Positions 26,704-34,487 of a DNA stretch of 64,000 bases are shown here, piece by piece. Every line of letters starts with the position of its first letter. Positions within the stretch are counted from its first letter, which is position 1. Origin of the DNA: Schlesneria sp. (GTDB taxonomy: Bacteria > Planctomycetota > Planctomycetia > Planctomycetales > Planctomycetaceae); contig JAQGHU010000039.1 in NCBI GenBank assembly GCA_028291515.1, positions 62,001 through 126,000 of the forward strand, read 5' to 3'. The notes under the pieces are model-generated. The model saw only the letters and a program-made list of their open reading frames with translations, was not told where the DNA came from and did no database searches. The position numbers and the translations under genes were made by a program.

Positions 26704-27930
26704 ATGGTACTGCACCGATTCTTTTTGTCGTCGATGCTGTTGTTGCTGTGTGGAATAGCGAATGCCGACGAAGCCAGTCATGTAGTCGACGCGAAAACAA
26801 TGCATCACAAGGTGATGTGCGGCTATCAGGGATGGTTTCGATGCGCGGGCGACTCGTCCGGTCAGGGATGGCGGCACTGGAGCCGCGATGGTCGAAATCT
26901 CAACAGCAAGACCGTCACCGTTGAAATGTGGCCCGATTTGGCGGGATTCGATGACGACGAGAAATACCCCGCGACTGGCTTCACCGATGCCGATGGCAAT
27001 CCTGCACAGCTATTTAGTTCGGTTCACCCGAAGACGGTCGATCGCCATTTTCAATGGATGCAGCAGTACGGCATTGACGGCGTCTTTCTCCAGCGATTTC
27101 TGGCCGAGTTGAACGGCCCATCATTGAATCAGGTTCTGGCCAATGTCCGGCAATCCGCGAATAAATCTGGCCGTGCATTTGGAATCTGTTACGACCTCAG
27201 CGGAATGTCGAAGGACAAGCTGTTTGACACCCTCGTTGCAGACTGGAAGAAGCTGGTCGATGAACAACAAGTCACGCGCGATCCTCGCTACCTTCACCAC
27301 AACAACAAGCCCATCCTCTTCATCTGGGGCTTCTATAGCGATCGATTCGGACCGGAGTTGGCAGAGCGGATCGTCGATTTCTTCAAGAACGATCCCAAGT
27401 ACGGGGTCACTTTAATCGGCGGCTGTGAATGGTGGTGGCGGACGGAGAAAAATCCAGAATGGAGCAAAGTCTTTCGCAAGTTCGACATCATCAGCCCGTG
27501 GAACCCTGGCAACTCGACAACGATCAATGGCGAACGACATGCAGCAACCGGCTCTTGGAAGGAAGATCTCGCTGAAGCGAAACGAGCTGGAATGGAGTAT
27601 CTGCCGGTAGTCTATCCGGGGTTCGGCTGGACAAATCTAGTCGGGGAAAAGGGAACCAAGAACGACCTGCCGCGCCTGAAGGGCGAATTCTATTGGCGAC
27701 AGTTTTCGACGGCAGCCGACTTGGGTATCGACATGGCTTACGTGGCGATGTTCGATGAGGTCGACGAGGCGACCGCCATCTTCAAGGTGACAAATTCGCC
27801 GCCGCGACCGGGGCACTTCGTAACCTATGAAGGCCTCCCTTCAGACTGGTATCTGCGTCTGACCGGCGAAGGGACGAAATTGATTCGGGGTGAACGGCAA
27901 AACCAGATCACCATCCCGATCAAGCCTTGA
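26704..27930 (+). CDS. Exported GH71/99-like glycoside hydrolase
   Basis: 408 residues. Signal peptide MVLHRFFLSSMLLLLCGIANA. The mature protein opens with HHKVMCGYQGWFRCAGD and later has MQQYGIDGVFLQRF, DLSGMSKD, KPILFIWGFYSDRFG, EWWWRTEKNPEW and YLPVVYPGFGWTNL, the pattern of the family annotated as glycoside hydrolase 71/99-like (endo-alpha-mannosidase/alpha-1,3-glucanase clan, TIM barrel). The Glu in GCEWWW and the Asp/Glu pair in FDEVDEATAIFK are plausible active-site residues by inference. It probably attacks polysaccharides outside the cytoplasm. No SusCD or CAZy partner is adjacent. Confidence 0.8.
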   Translation: MVLHRFFLSSMLLLLCGIANADEASHVVDAKTMHHKVMCGYQGWFRCAGDSSGQGWRHWSRDGRNLNSKTVTVEMWPDLAGFDDDEKYPATGFTDADGNPAQLFSSVHPKTVDRHFQWMQQYGIDGVFLQRFLAELNGPSLNQVLANVRQSANKSGRAFGICYDLSGMSKDKLFDTLVADWKKLVDEQQVTRDPRYLHHNNKPILFIWGFYSDRFGPELAERIVDFFKNDPKYGVTLIGGCEWWWRTEKNPEWSKVFRKFDIISPWNPGNSTTINGERHAATGSWKEDLAEAKRAGMEYLPVVYPGFGWTNLVGEKGTKNDLPRLKGEFYWRQFSTAADLGIDMAYVAMFDEVDEATAIFKVTNSPPRPGHFVTYEGLPSDWYLRLTGEGTKLIRGERQNQITIPIKP

Positions 27931-28431
27931 GTTTATCAGGTATCGCCGATCTCAGCAGGCATAAAAACGTATCGCCGTCGCCGGTCTGAGGGGGAAGACC
28001 GACGACGGCGATCACTGGTTTGGTACCCAAGGTACCGAGCCGACAAGAACGACTGGATCAGAAGTCAGAGACCTCTTCTCTCAGTTGTTCCGGCGGTTGA
28101 GTAAAAGCACAATTAAATCGCGATGTACTTCTTTGATGCTGTTCGTGCTGGACTCTTCCGTCGGAAGTCAATGTAGAATCAGTGTTGAAGATCAGACTCG
28201 ATGACGGGTTCAAACCGGCGATCAGAAAAGTCACCGAGATGACTTTCGCTGACTCTTGTGTTATCGGGTTTGAAGCGTGGACAGTTCATGGCTTTCGACG
28301 GATTTCACGAGAGAACAGTTCTACCCGGCAAGCCTGCTACACGCGGCATAGCGGTTGGGTCGAGTCTACCGTCGACATGACGAAATGATCACGGTGATCG
28401 ATTGATCGCCATTTGAGGAATTGATTCCAAC
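27931..28431. other. Intergenic region before the CPBP protease
   Basis: About 500 bases without a convincing gene. Besides the hairpin at 27973-28010, a double palindrome GGTACC-CAA-GGTACC sits at 28022-28036. A 68-codon open frame at 28182-28388 has no recognisable features and is not called. Confidence 0.5.
27973..28010 (+). terminator. Long hairpin after the GH71/99-like gene
   Basis: CGCCGTCGCCGGTCT pairs with AGACCGACGACGGCG at 14 of 15 positions, loop of eight bases, 43 bases past the stop codon. No T-run follows, so it may stabilise the 3' end rather than terminate alone. Confidence 0.5.
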
Positions 28432-29043
28432 GTGCAAACGTCGCGCAGCCAATTCCTCCTGATGGCGACTCTTTTTCAGGGCGGAATCACACTTTTTGCT
28501 TTTGGCCTGGCATGGATCCTTCAGATCAATCCGTTTGACGAGTGCGAATTGTCCGGCCAAGCCTTCGCTGTCGGGATCGCGGGCACAATCCCCATGCTGA
28601 TTGTGTTCTCGATCACATACCGCATCACCACGGGGCCGTTCGCTGAAGTCAAAAGATTCTTGATTGAAAGCTTGGGACCGTTCTTGGACGATTGCCGCTG
28701 GTACGATCTGGCTTGGGTCGCGTTCCTCGCGGGAGTCTCCGAGGAACTGCTGTTCCGAGCGGTCCTGCAACAGTGGCTGAACCAGTGGGGGCAGATCCCC
28801 AGCTTATTGATCAGCAATATTTTATTCGGAGCTGTTCACTCCGTCACTGCGATTTATCCCTTATTGGCTGGATTGCTCGGCCTCTATCTGGGGTTTCTTT
28901 ACCAATTCGCCGGCGCGGGAAACATGCTGATACCCACGATTACACATGGGCTGTACGACTTTATCGCGTTCCTCGTTGTCCGAAGTACCTATCGAATGCA
29001 ACAGGTAGAGATCGCCGAATCCGACTCCATCGACGAACAATAG
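28432..29043 (+). CDS. CPBP family intramembrane glutamic protease
   Basis: 203 residues, about six membrane segments. The three CPBP (Abi/CAAX-protease) motifs are present: SEELLFRAVLQ with the two catalytic Glu and the Arg, FGAVHSVTA with His, and THGLYDFIAF with His and Asp. The start is GTG at 28432, with GAGGAA upstream; an ATG at residue 11 is possible but would cut the first membrane segment. The family is related to Rce1; in bacteria members process peptides or act in signalling, and many have no known substrate. It stands alone here. Confidence 0.85.
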   Translation: MQTSRSQFLLMATLFQGGITLFAFGLAWILQINPFDECELSGQAFAVGIAGTIPMLIVFSITYRITTGPFAEVKRFLIESLGPFLDDCRWYDLAWVAFLAGVSEELLFRAVLQQWLNQWGQIPSLLISNILFGAVHSVTAIYPLLAGLLGLYLGFLYQFAGAGNMLIPTITHGLYDFIAFLVVRSTYRMQQVEIAESDSIDEQ

Positions 29044-29458
29044 AATTGCCACAACCAAAAATCAGTTAAGCGCATGTCGTGAACTCCAAATCTCTTGGCG
29101 AGTTGCCGACCTGATGAGAACTCGGGGGATCCCTGCAAATTATCGCCCCCCGACGAGCTAAACTTGTCCTCACACTCCGTTTTCCGCTATTATCACATTA
29201 CGAAATCGTCAGCACACCATGTTTCGGTAATCACTTATGAAGCACTAACTTGGAGTTGCTGCTTGAACAGGGTGGTGGCGTTCACTTACAAAATGGAATG
29301 GCCTGACAGGCAATCACGAATCGTCGAGTGCGACACGCCAATTGATGAGGTCGGCAAAGTCGACACGGGCAGCAGATTGCTGCCAACCGGATTCTTCGAT
29401 TCCGGCGTCAACATTGAGGCACTCGACCTACCACGGCATGGACCCGCCAGGACTTGGA
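29044..29458. other. Intergenic region before the first RND gene
   Basis: About 415 bases with no supported gene. A promoter candidate at 29164-29193 is listed separately. The string AATCTCTTGGCGAG at about 29086 repeats the hairpin sequence seen at 12857 but here the second arm has decayed. Confidence 0.4.
29164..29193 (+). promoter_or_regulatory. Possible promoter upstream of the RND exporter
   Basis: TTGTCC (29164-29169) and TATTAT (29188-29193) are separated by 18 bases. The surrounding TTTTCCGCTAT is nearly the same as TTTTCCGCTATAAT before the ABC-F gene at 10955, which raises confidence a little that both are promoters. The start codon is about 265 bases away. Confidence 0.3.
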
Positions 29459-32452
29459 ATGGAATCCAACGAACCAGAATCTCGATCGACACTCGCTGAG
29501 TGTTTGTGCTGGCTCACAGAAATCTGTTCGCGCCATGCAAAGCTGACGATCTTTCTCGTGGTACTATCATCCATCGGATGCGTCGTTTACACGGCTCAAG
29601 GCATCAAGTTCAAAACGGACCGCGCGGATCTGATCGATCCTTCCGCCACATTTCAGAAACGTTGGCGGAAGTACACCGAAAGTTTCGGCGACGCCACCGA
29701 CATGGTGGTCGTGGTTGAATCCAAGAAGCCGGAAGCGATCAAGCAGGTTCTGGACCACTTGGGTGATCAACTGAAAAGTGATCCCAAGCTGTTCACCAAC
29801 GTGCTGTACAAGGTCGAACCCGGCAAGCTTCGAGAAAAAGGCCTGCAGTATCTGGCCCCGGATCAACTGGTCGGGGGCCTGGAACGGCTCGACGAATATC
29901 GCCCCGTCTTGAATGGTCACTGGGATCTGGTTCGTGTCGACGGGTTGGTGCCTCGCATGGACAGCCAACTGAAACGATTGGAGCGGCAGGGGCAGCTCGA
30001 AAACAGCGTCCTGCTGGCGCACACCGATCGCCTGGCAGCCAGTCTCACCGCCACAATCAAAGATCGCAATGATTTCACCAATCCCTGGCCGGATATCCTT
30101 CCTGTGGACCCGCGGATGCGCGATCAGGAAAATCAGACCGTCTATCTGTTGAATGACGATGGCACGATGGGCTTCGTCATGGCCTCGCCCGTTAATACCG
30201 CTCGCTCGTTTGAAGGAGCTACGGCCTCGATCGATAGACTGCGGACGCTGATCAAGCAGGCGGAACGTCAATTCCCTTCCGCTCGGATTTCGCTGACTGG
30301 CATTCCCGTTCTGGAAAACGACGAGATGCGCCGATCGCAGACCGACTCGATGATGGCTTCGATCATCTCCTACCTGGGTGTGGCCCTGATCCTGTTCGTG
30401 GGGTTCCGTGGCTTCTTGCATCCCGTCCTGGGACTGCTGATGCTGATTGTGGGAATGGCGTGGTCATTTGGATATACAACCGCCGTTGTCGGTCATTTGA
30501 ATATTCTCTCCGTCTCGTTCGTCGCCATTCTCATTGGCTTGGGGATCGACTTTTCGATTCATATCCTGGCGCGATACCTGGAACTACGACATCAAGGCCT
30601 GGGGCTACAAGCTGCTCTGGTGGAAACGTCGAGTAGCGTCGGTGGCGGAATTGTCACTGGGGCCGTCACCACATCACTCGCATTTTTCTGTGCGACGTTC
30701 ACTGAGTTCCTGGGAGTCGCGGAGTTGGGAATCATCGCCGGCGGCGGGATCATGCTGTGCGCCCTGGCCGCGTTCACATTTCTTCCTGCGATTATCGCTT
30801 TGGCTGATCGAAACAAAGAACCACACAAACTTCCGACGCCGTTCCAGGCACGAGGGCTACGCTATGCGACGCTGAACCATCCCGCCCTCGTGCTGACGCT
30901 CTCACTCGGATTGATTGGATACATCGGCTACCGCACCTTCGATTGGAGTGGTCCGGTTCCCAAGCCGCTGGTTGTCTATGACCACAATCTTCTGCACTTG
31001 CAGGCGGAAGGGTTGGAATCGGTCGAAGCACAAAAGCATATCTTCGAATCCTCTGATCACTCGTTGCTGTATGCCATCTCAGTCGCGGATTCTGCCGAGC
31101 AGGCTCGCGAGATGAAGCGCCGACTGGAATCCTTGCCAACTGTTCATCACGTTCAGGAACTGGCCTCTCGGTTGCCTGAGTATCCCGCCACCCAAACCAA
31201 ACTGTTGGTCCAGGGCTTCAACGCACAGCTTTCGAAACTTCCGGCGGAGCCTCCTGCTCCATCTCCATTGAACCCCGCCGACGTTGGACGAGTTCTTAAC
31301 GAGCTCTGCGAGTCAATGAAAGGCCGAACTGATCCCGCATCGCGACGGATCGAGCGTAATTTGGATGAGTTCCTGAACACGCTGGACACGATGCCGTTGC
31401 AGGAACAGATGATGTTCCTGGGCGAGTTCCAATCTCGAATGGCGTACGCACTACTCGCCCAATTTCAAGCGATCGCTGCGGCGTCAGACCCCGAACCCGT
31501 TGATCCAAGCGACTTGCCGGCCGAACTGAAAAATCGCTTTGTCAGTCCTCAGGGGCAGTGGCTGCTTCAGATTTATCCCAAGGATCAAGTCTGGGATATG
31601 GAGCCACTGGAGAAATTTGTGACCGATATCCGCTCGGTCGATCCCGAGGTCACGGGAGTTCCGCTGCAGAACTTCGAAGCGGCTCAACAAATCAAAAGTA
31701 GCTACGAAATCTGCGCTGTCTACGCACTGGCAGTGATCATGATCACACTGTTGCTCGATTTCTCACGCAAAGACCGTTTGCTCTGGAATTTCGTTCCCCC
31801 AATTCTGCTGACCGTGGCGGCAGGCTTCGCGCTGCACTCACGGCACATTCCCTGGTCGCCGGGGCTGTTGCTGCTGACCTACGCGGGATTGGCCTTTGCA
31901 ACGGCATTGCTGATCGACCGCCACGCTGTTCGCGATTCGTTGCTGGCGATCCTTCCGCCTGCGATCGGGATGGGAATTACCTTTGGACTCCTGGTCATAC
32001 TCGACATCCCACTCAACGCCGCCAACCTGATCATCCTGCCGTTAATTTTGGGGATCGGCGTCGATAATGGCGTCCATATCATCCATGACAGCCGGTCTCA
32101 GGCCGATCGTGTCTACTGCACAACCCCGAGCACAATCAACGCCATCATGCTGACCTCGACCACAACAATGGTCGGCTTTGGCAGCATGATGGTCGCCGCG
32201 CACCGTGGACTTCATAGCCTGGGGGCAGTGTTGACGATTGGTGTCGGAGCTTGCTTGTTCGTATCGCTCGTCACACTGCCAGCGATGTTGACCCTCGCCA
32301 CGCGCCACCGTCTGCGAATGCCTCAGTTGGCCCCGCGCCCAACGATGGATATTGCGATTGGCACGATGGGCGAAGCCGAGAATACGACCGACTTGGGGAT
32401 CGCAGATGAACTTCCGGCGACCATCCAGATGAAGCCAGGGCGCGTTGCCTGA
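29459..32452 (+). CDS. RND superfamily exporter, HpnN/MMPL-like
   Basis: The start is uncertain. ATG 29459 (AGGA about six bases upstream) begins MESNEPESRST and leaves 997 residues; ATG 29438 and the open frame from 29342 are alternatives. The first membrane segment is LTIFLVVLSSIGCVVYTA, then FKTDRADLIDP, like hopanoid-transport RND proteins (HpnN). Two halves each have a large extracytoplasmic loop and a cluster of five membrane segments. The repeated helix-4 motifs are IGLGIDFSIHILARYLELR and LGIGVDNGVHIIHD, with the conserved acidic residues of RND proton relays. A lipid or hydrophobic cargo is plausible. A second, shorter RND gene lies 2 kb away on the other strand. Confidence 0.85.
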   Translation: MESNEPESRSTLAECLCWLTEICSRHAKLTIFLVVLSSIGCVVYTAQGIKFKTDRADLIDPSATFQKRWRKYTESFGDATDMVVVVESKKPEAIKQVLDHLGDQLKSDPKLFTNVLYKVEPGKLREKGLQYLAPDQLVGGLERLDEYRPVLNGHWDLVRVDGLVPRMDSQLKRLERQGQLENSVLLAHTDRLAASLTATIKDRNDFTNPWPDILPVDPRMRDQENQTVYLLNDDGTMGFVMASPVNTARSFEGATASIDRLRTLIKQAERQFPSARISLTGIPVLENDEMRRSQTDSMMASIISYLGVALILFVGFRGFLHPVLGLLMLIVGMAWSFGYTTAVVGHLNILSVSFVAILIGLGIDFSIHILARYLELRHQGLGLQAALVETSSSVGGGIVTGAVTTSLAFFCATFTEFLGVAELGIIAGGGIMLCALAAFTFLPAIIALADRNKEPHKLPTPFQARGLRYATLNHPALVLTLSLGLIGYIGYRTFDWSGPVPKPLVVYDHNLLHLQAEGLESVEAQKHIFESSDHSLLYAISVADSAEQAREMKRRLESLPTVHHVQELASRLPEYPATQTKLLVQGFNAQLSKLPAEPPAPSPLNPADVGRVLNELCESMKGRTDPASRRIERNLDEFLNTLDTMPLQEQMMFLGEFQSRMAYALLAQFQAIAAASDPEPVDPSDLPAELKNRFVSPQGQWLLQIYPKDQVWDMEPLEKFVTDIRSVDPEVTGVPLQNFEAAQQIKSSYEICAVYALAVIMITLLLDFSRKDRLLWNFVPPILLTVAAGFALHSRHIPWSPGLLLLTYAGLAFATALLIDRHAVRDSLLAILPPAIGMGITFGLLVILDIPLNAANLIILPLILGIGVDNGVHIIHDSRSQADRVYCTTPSTINAIMLTSTTTMVGFGSMMVAAHRGLHSLGAVLTIGVGACLFVSLVTLPAMLTLATRHRLRMPQLAPRPTMDIAIGTMGEAENTTDLGIADELPATIQMKPGRVA

Positions 32453-32515
32453 GAGGCGGCCGTCGCTGATCAAGGTAAGCCGTCAATCATTTGACTGCGC
32501 GAATCGACGGTCAAC

Positions 32516-32845
32516 CTACGACCTGGTGAACGTGTCGCGTAGACCATCGCCGTATTGCTTCAACTTCATGGTGGTCGTCGCTCCGAACTTGCGACTGGCA
32601 GAAGATGGTGCTGGAGTCGGAGGAACGTAGGGTTCCGGAGCAGGGGCTGATTCTACGGGGGGCGTCACATTCGGCCAAGATTCTTCGGGGGCAATTCCCT
32701 GAGGAATCGTTTGCTCGTAGCTCGGCTGAACGGCTGGCGTCTGGCAAGCTCGCTTGGATGAAACCGCCGTCACACAGCATCCCGACAAGGCCACGGCCGT
32801 AATCAGGGACGCGATAGCCAGAGAAGTTCTACGGAAAGTCGTCAT
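32516..32845 (-). CDS. Small lipoprotein, function unknown
   Basis: The ATG at 32845 opens MTTFRRTSLAIASLITAVALSG with lipobox ALSGC and a second Cys. The mature chain of about 85 residues is Pro, Ala and Glu rich (VTPPVESAPAPEPYVPPTPAP) and ends with a short basic tail KFGATTTMKLKQYGDGLRD. It is convergent with the RND gene (63 bases between stops) and follows the membrane glycosyltransferase-like gene on the same strand after 275 bases. No family recognised; likely an envelope protein. Confidence 0.6.
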   Translation of the reverse strand: MTTFRRTSLAIASLITAVALSGCCVTAVSSKRACQTPAVQPSYEQTIPQGIAPEESWPNVTPPVESAPAPEPYVPPTPAPSSASRKFGATTTMKLKQYGDGLRDTFTRS

Positions 32846-33120
32846 TGAATCGCTCACGGTGTAAGTGGCCAAAGCAACGTCGAACAGTCAATCTGCTGCC
32901 AGACGCAATACTGCATACAACGAAAAGAGGGAGCCCCCCAAATCATCGGCCCTGGACCAGTCCGTCGAACAAGCAAGTTCTGCCGAATTCAGTTGCTGGC
33001 CAGATTCAGTTCCGAAAATTCCGAGGAGGTGTCTTGGAATCGGCAACAGGAATGAGCCTGCTGTGATTGATACGAAGCCTGCGAAGACCCGGCAGTTCTT
33101 GCCGATACAGTCAACAAGGT

Positions 33121-34461
33121 TCACTTTGTCGAAGATGCGACCAATGCGGGCGACGCCATCTGTGGCTTTCGGGCCAGCGGTGCGACGGCGAATAAGCTGA
33201 TCACTGGAACAATCGGAGCTCGCATGCGAGCGTTCGTCCAATAGACCAAGTGAACAATCTGCACGGTCAGCACTAGTGCGAACAGTGGCCACCACTCCCG
33301 TCGTCCAGTCTCTTTCAGGCAAGACGCAGCGACAACCAGCATGCCGACGACGAACAAGATCTCCACGGCGGTGTAATACCATCCCACCAACTGAATCAGC
33401 TTCGGACTCGCCGATGCTGCTGCCTCACTCTGCGGAACGGTACTCCAGAGGCTGCGGAAGCGATAACCAACCGCTCGCAGAAATCGCTTTGGATTCGCCA
33501 CGATAAACTGACGAGCCTGCTCGCTTTGCCATCGATCGCGAGCGATCTCCGATGCATCGGGACCGACGGCTTCGTCGAGGCTCCTGTGCAAATCGTATTG
33601 CCACTTCTCGAAACTGCGCTGCCCCCAATCCGCTCCCCAGCCTCGATCAACGACTTCAGAGTAGAACACCGGATTATTCGCCAGCAGCAGCGTATAACCA
33701 CCATGAGTCGTCATCAGGATCGGTGATCCCATCTCCAACTGATTCCGGATCACCCAGGGCGCAACAACGATTAATGTTCCTGCCACCAGACGCCAGGGAA
33801 ACAGCGAACCCCAAGAGGTCGATCGATCTCGGGAACGACGACAAGACTTCACAGTCGCGCAAATTCCCCATCCAACGGACGCCAGTCCTGCCAAGGGCCA
33901 GAATGTCGGTCGACACAGCACCAGGCATCCGAACACGATGCCGATCACCATTTGCTGAACGAACTCAGAGCGATCTCGGCGGACTATCCACAAGATCAGA
34001 AGTGCGACCAACCCCGCACATGTCACCTCCGTCATCGGTTGAGCGGAATACTGCAGCAACATCGGATCGACAGCGACAAGCAAGGCGACCAACATCGACC
34101 AGCGATCCAATCCCAGCCAGACCCCTGCGCTCCAGGCAGCCCAAACAGCAACAACACCCCAAATCAGGTTAACGATCGCAACTGCAGCAGCGGTCGGCAC
34201 GATCAGCATCAATCCCGCTAACTGAAGGGTAAACAAGGGAGGGCGAAACGCAGTCGGTGTCAGGCGATCGACATCGGAGTATCCCCTGCCCTCCGCAACT
34301 CCACGGGCAATTCCCAGATACGCGTCGCGATCATTCGTCAGATCGTACGAGTGTAGCCATAACACAGCACCACGAAGCACGACGGCCACGATCAGACAGA
34401 CGGCCAGTTCCCAGCGTCTAGGCTGCAATGTTACTTTTGAAGTCGGTTTAGAATCGATCAT
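33121..34461 (-). CDS. Multi-span membrane protein, GT-C glycosyltransferase-like
   Basis: 446 residues with about ten hydrophobic segments. The first extracytoplasmic loop has LTNDRDAYLGIARGVAEGRGY, like the D-x-x-Y-x-x-x-A pattern of bacterial GT39/ArnT-like proteins, and FRPPLFTLQLA continues the match. The middle has GCLVLCRPTFWPLAG and WVIRNQLEMGSPILMTTHGGY, also seen in these families. It begins 26 bases after the stop of the RND gene at 34488 and is likely in one operon with it. Sugar transfer to a lipid or envelope acceptor is an inference; donor and acceptor are unknown. Confidence 0.65.
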   Translation of the reverse strand: MIDSKPTSKVTLQPRRWELAVCLIVAVVLRGAVLWLHSYDLTNDRDAYLGIARGVAEGRGYSDVDRLTPTAFRPPLFTLQLAGLMLIVPTAAAVAIVNLIWGVVAVWAAWSAGVWLGLDRWSMLVALLVAVDPMLLQYSAQPMTEVTCAGLVALLILWIVRRDRSEFVQQMVIGIVFGCLVLCRPTFWPLAGLASVGWGICATVKSCRRSRDRSTSWGSLFPWRLVAGTLIVVAPWVIRNQLEMGSPILMTTHGGYTLLLANNPVFYSEVVDRGWGADWGQRSFEKWQYDLHRSLDEAVGPDASEIARDRWQSEQARQFIVANPKRFLRAVGYRFRSLWSTVPQSEAAASASPKLIQLVGWYYTAVEILFVVGMLVVAASCLKETGRREWWPLFALVLTVQIVHLVYWTNARMRAPIVPVISLFAVAPLARKPQMASPALVASSTK

Positions 34462-34487
34462 CGCGAATTATTCCACGACGCGATTCG

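Noticed and set aside
28200-28230. GGGTTCAAACC string resembling a tRNA T-arm
   Set aside because: No acceptor stem, anticodon arm or CCA context can be built around it.
28182-28388. 68-codon open frame before the CPBP gene
   Set aside because: No family resemblance, signal or ribosome site; composition like non-coding flank.
29567-30421. 284-codon minus-strand open frame inside the RND gene
   Set aside because: Antisense shadow of conserved membrane-protein codons, no signal or domain.
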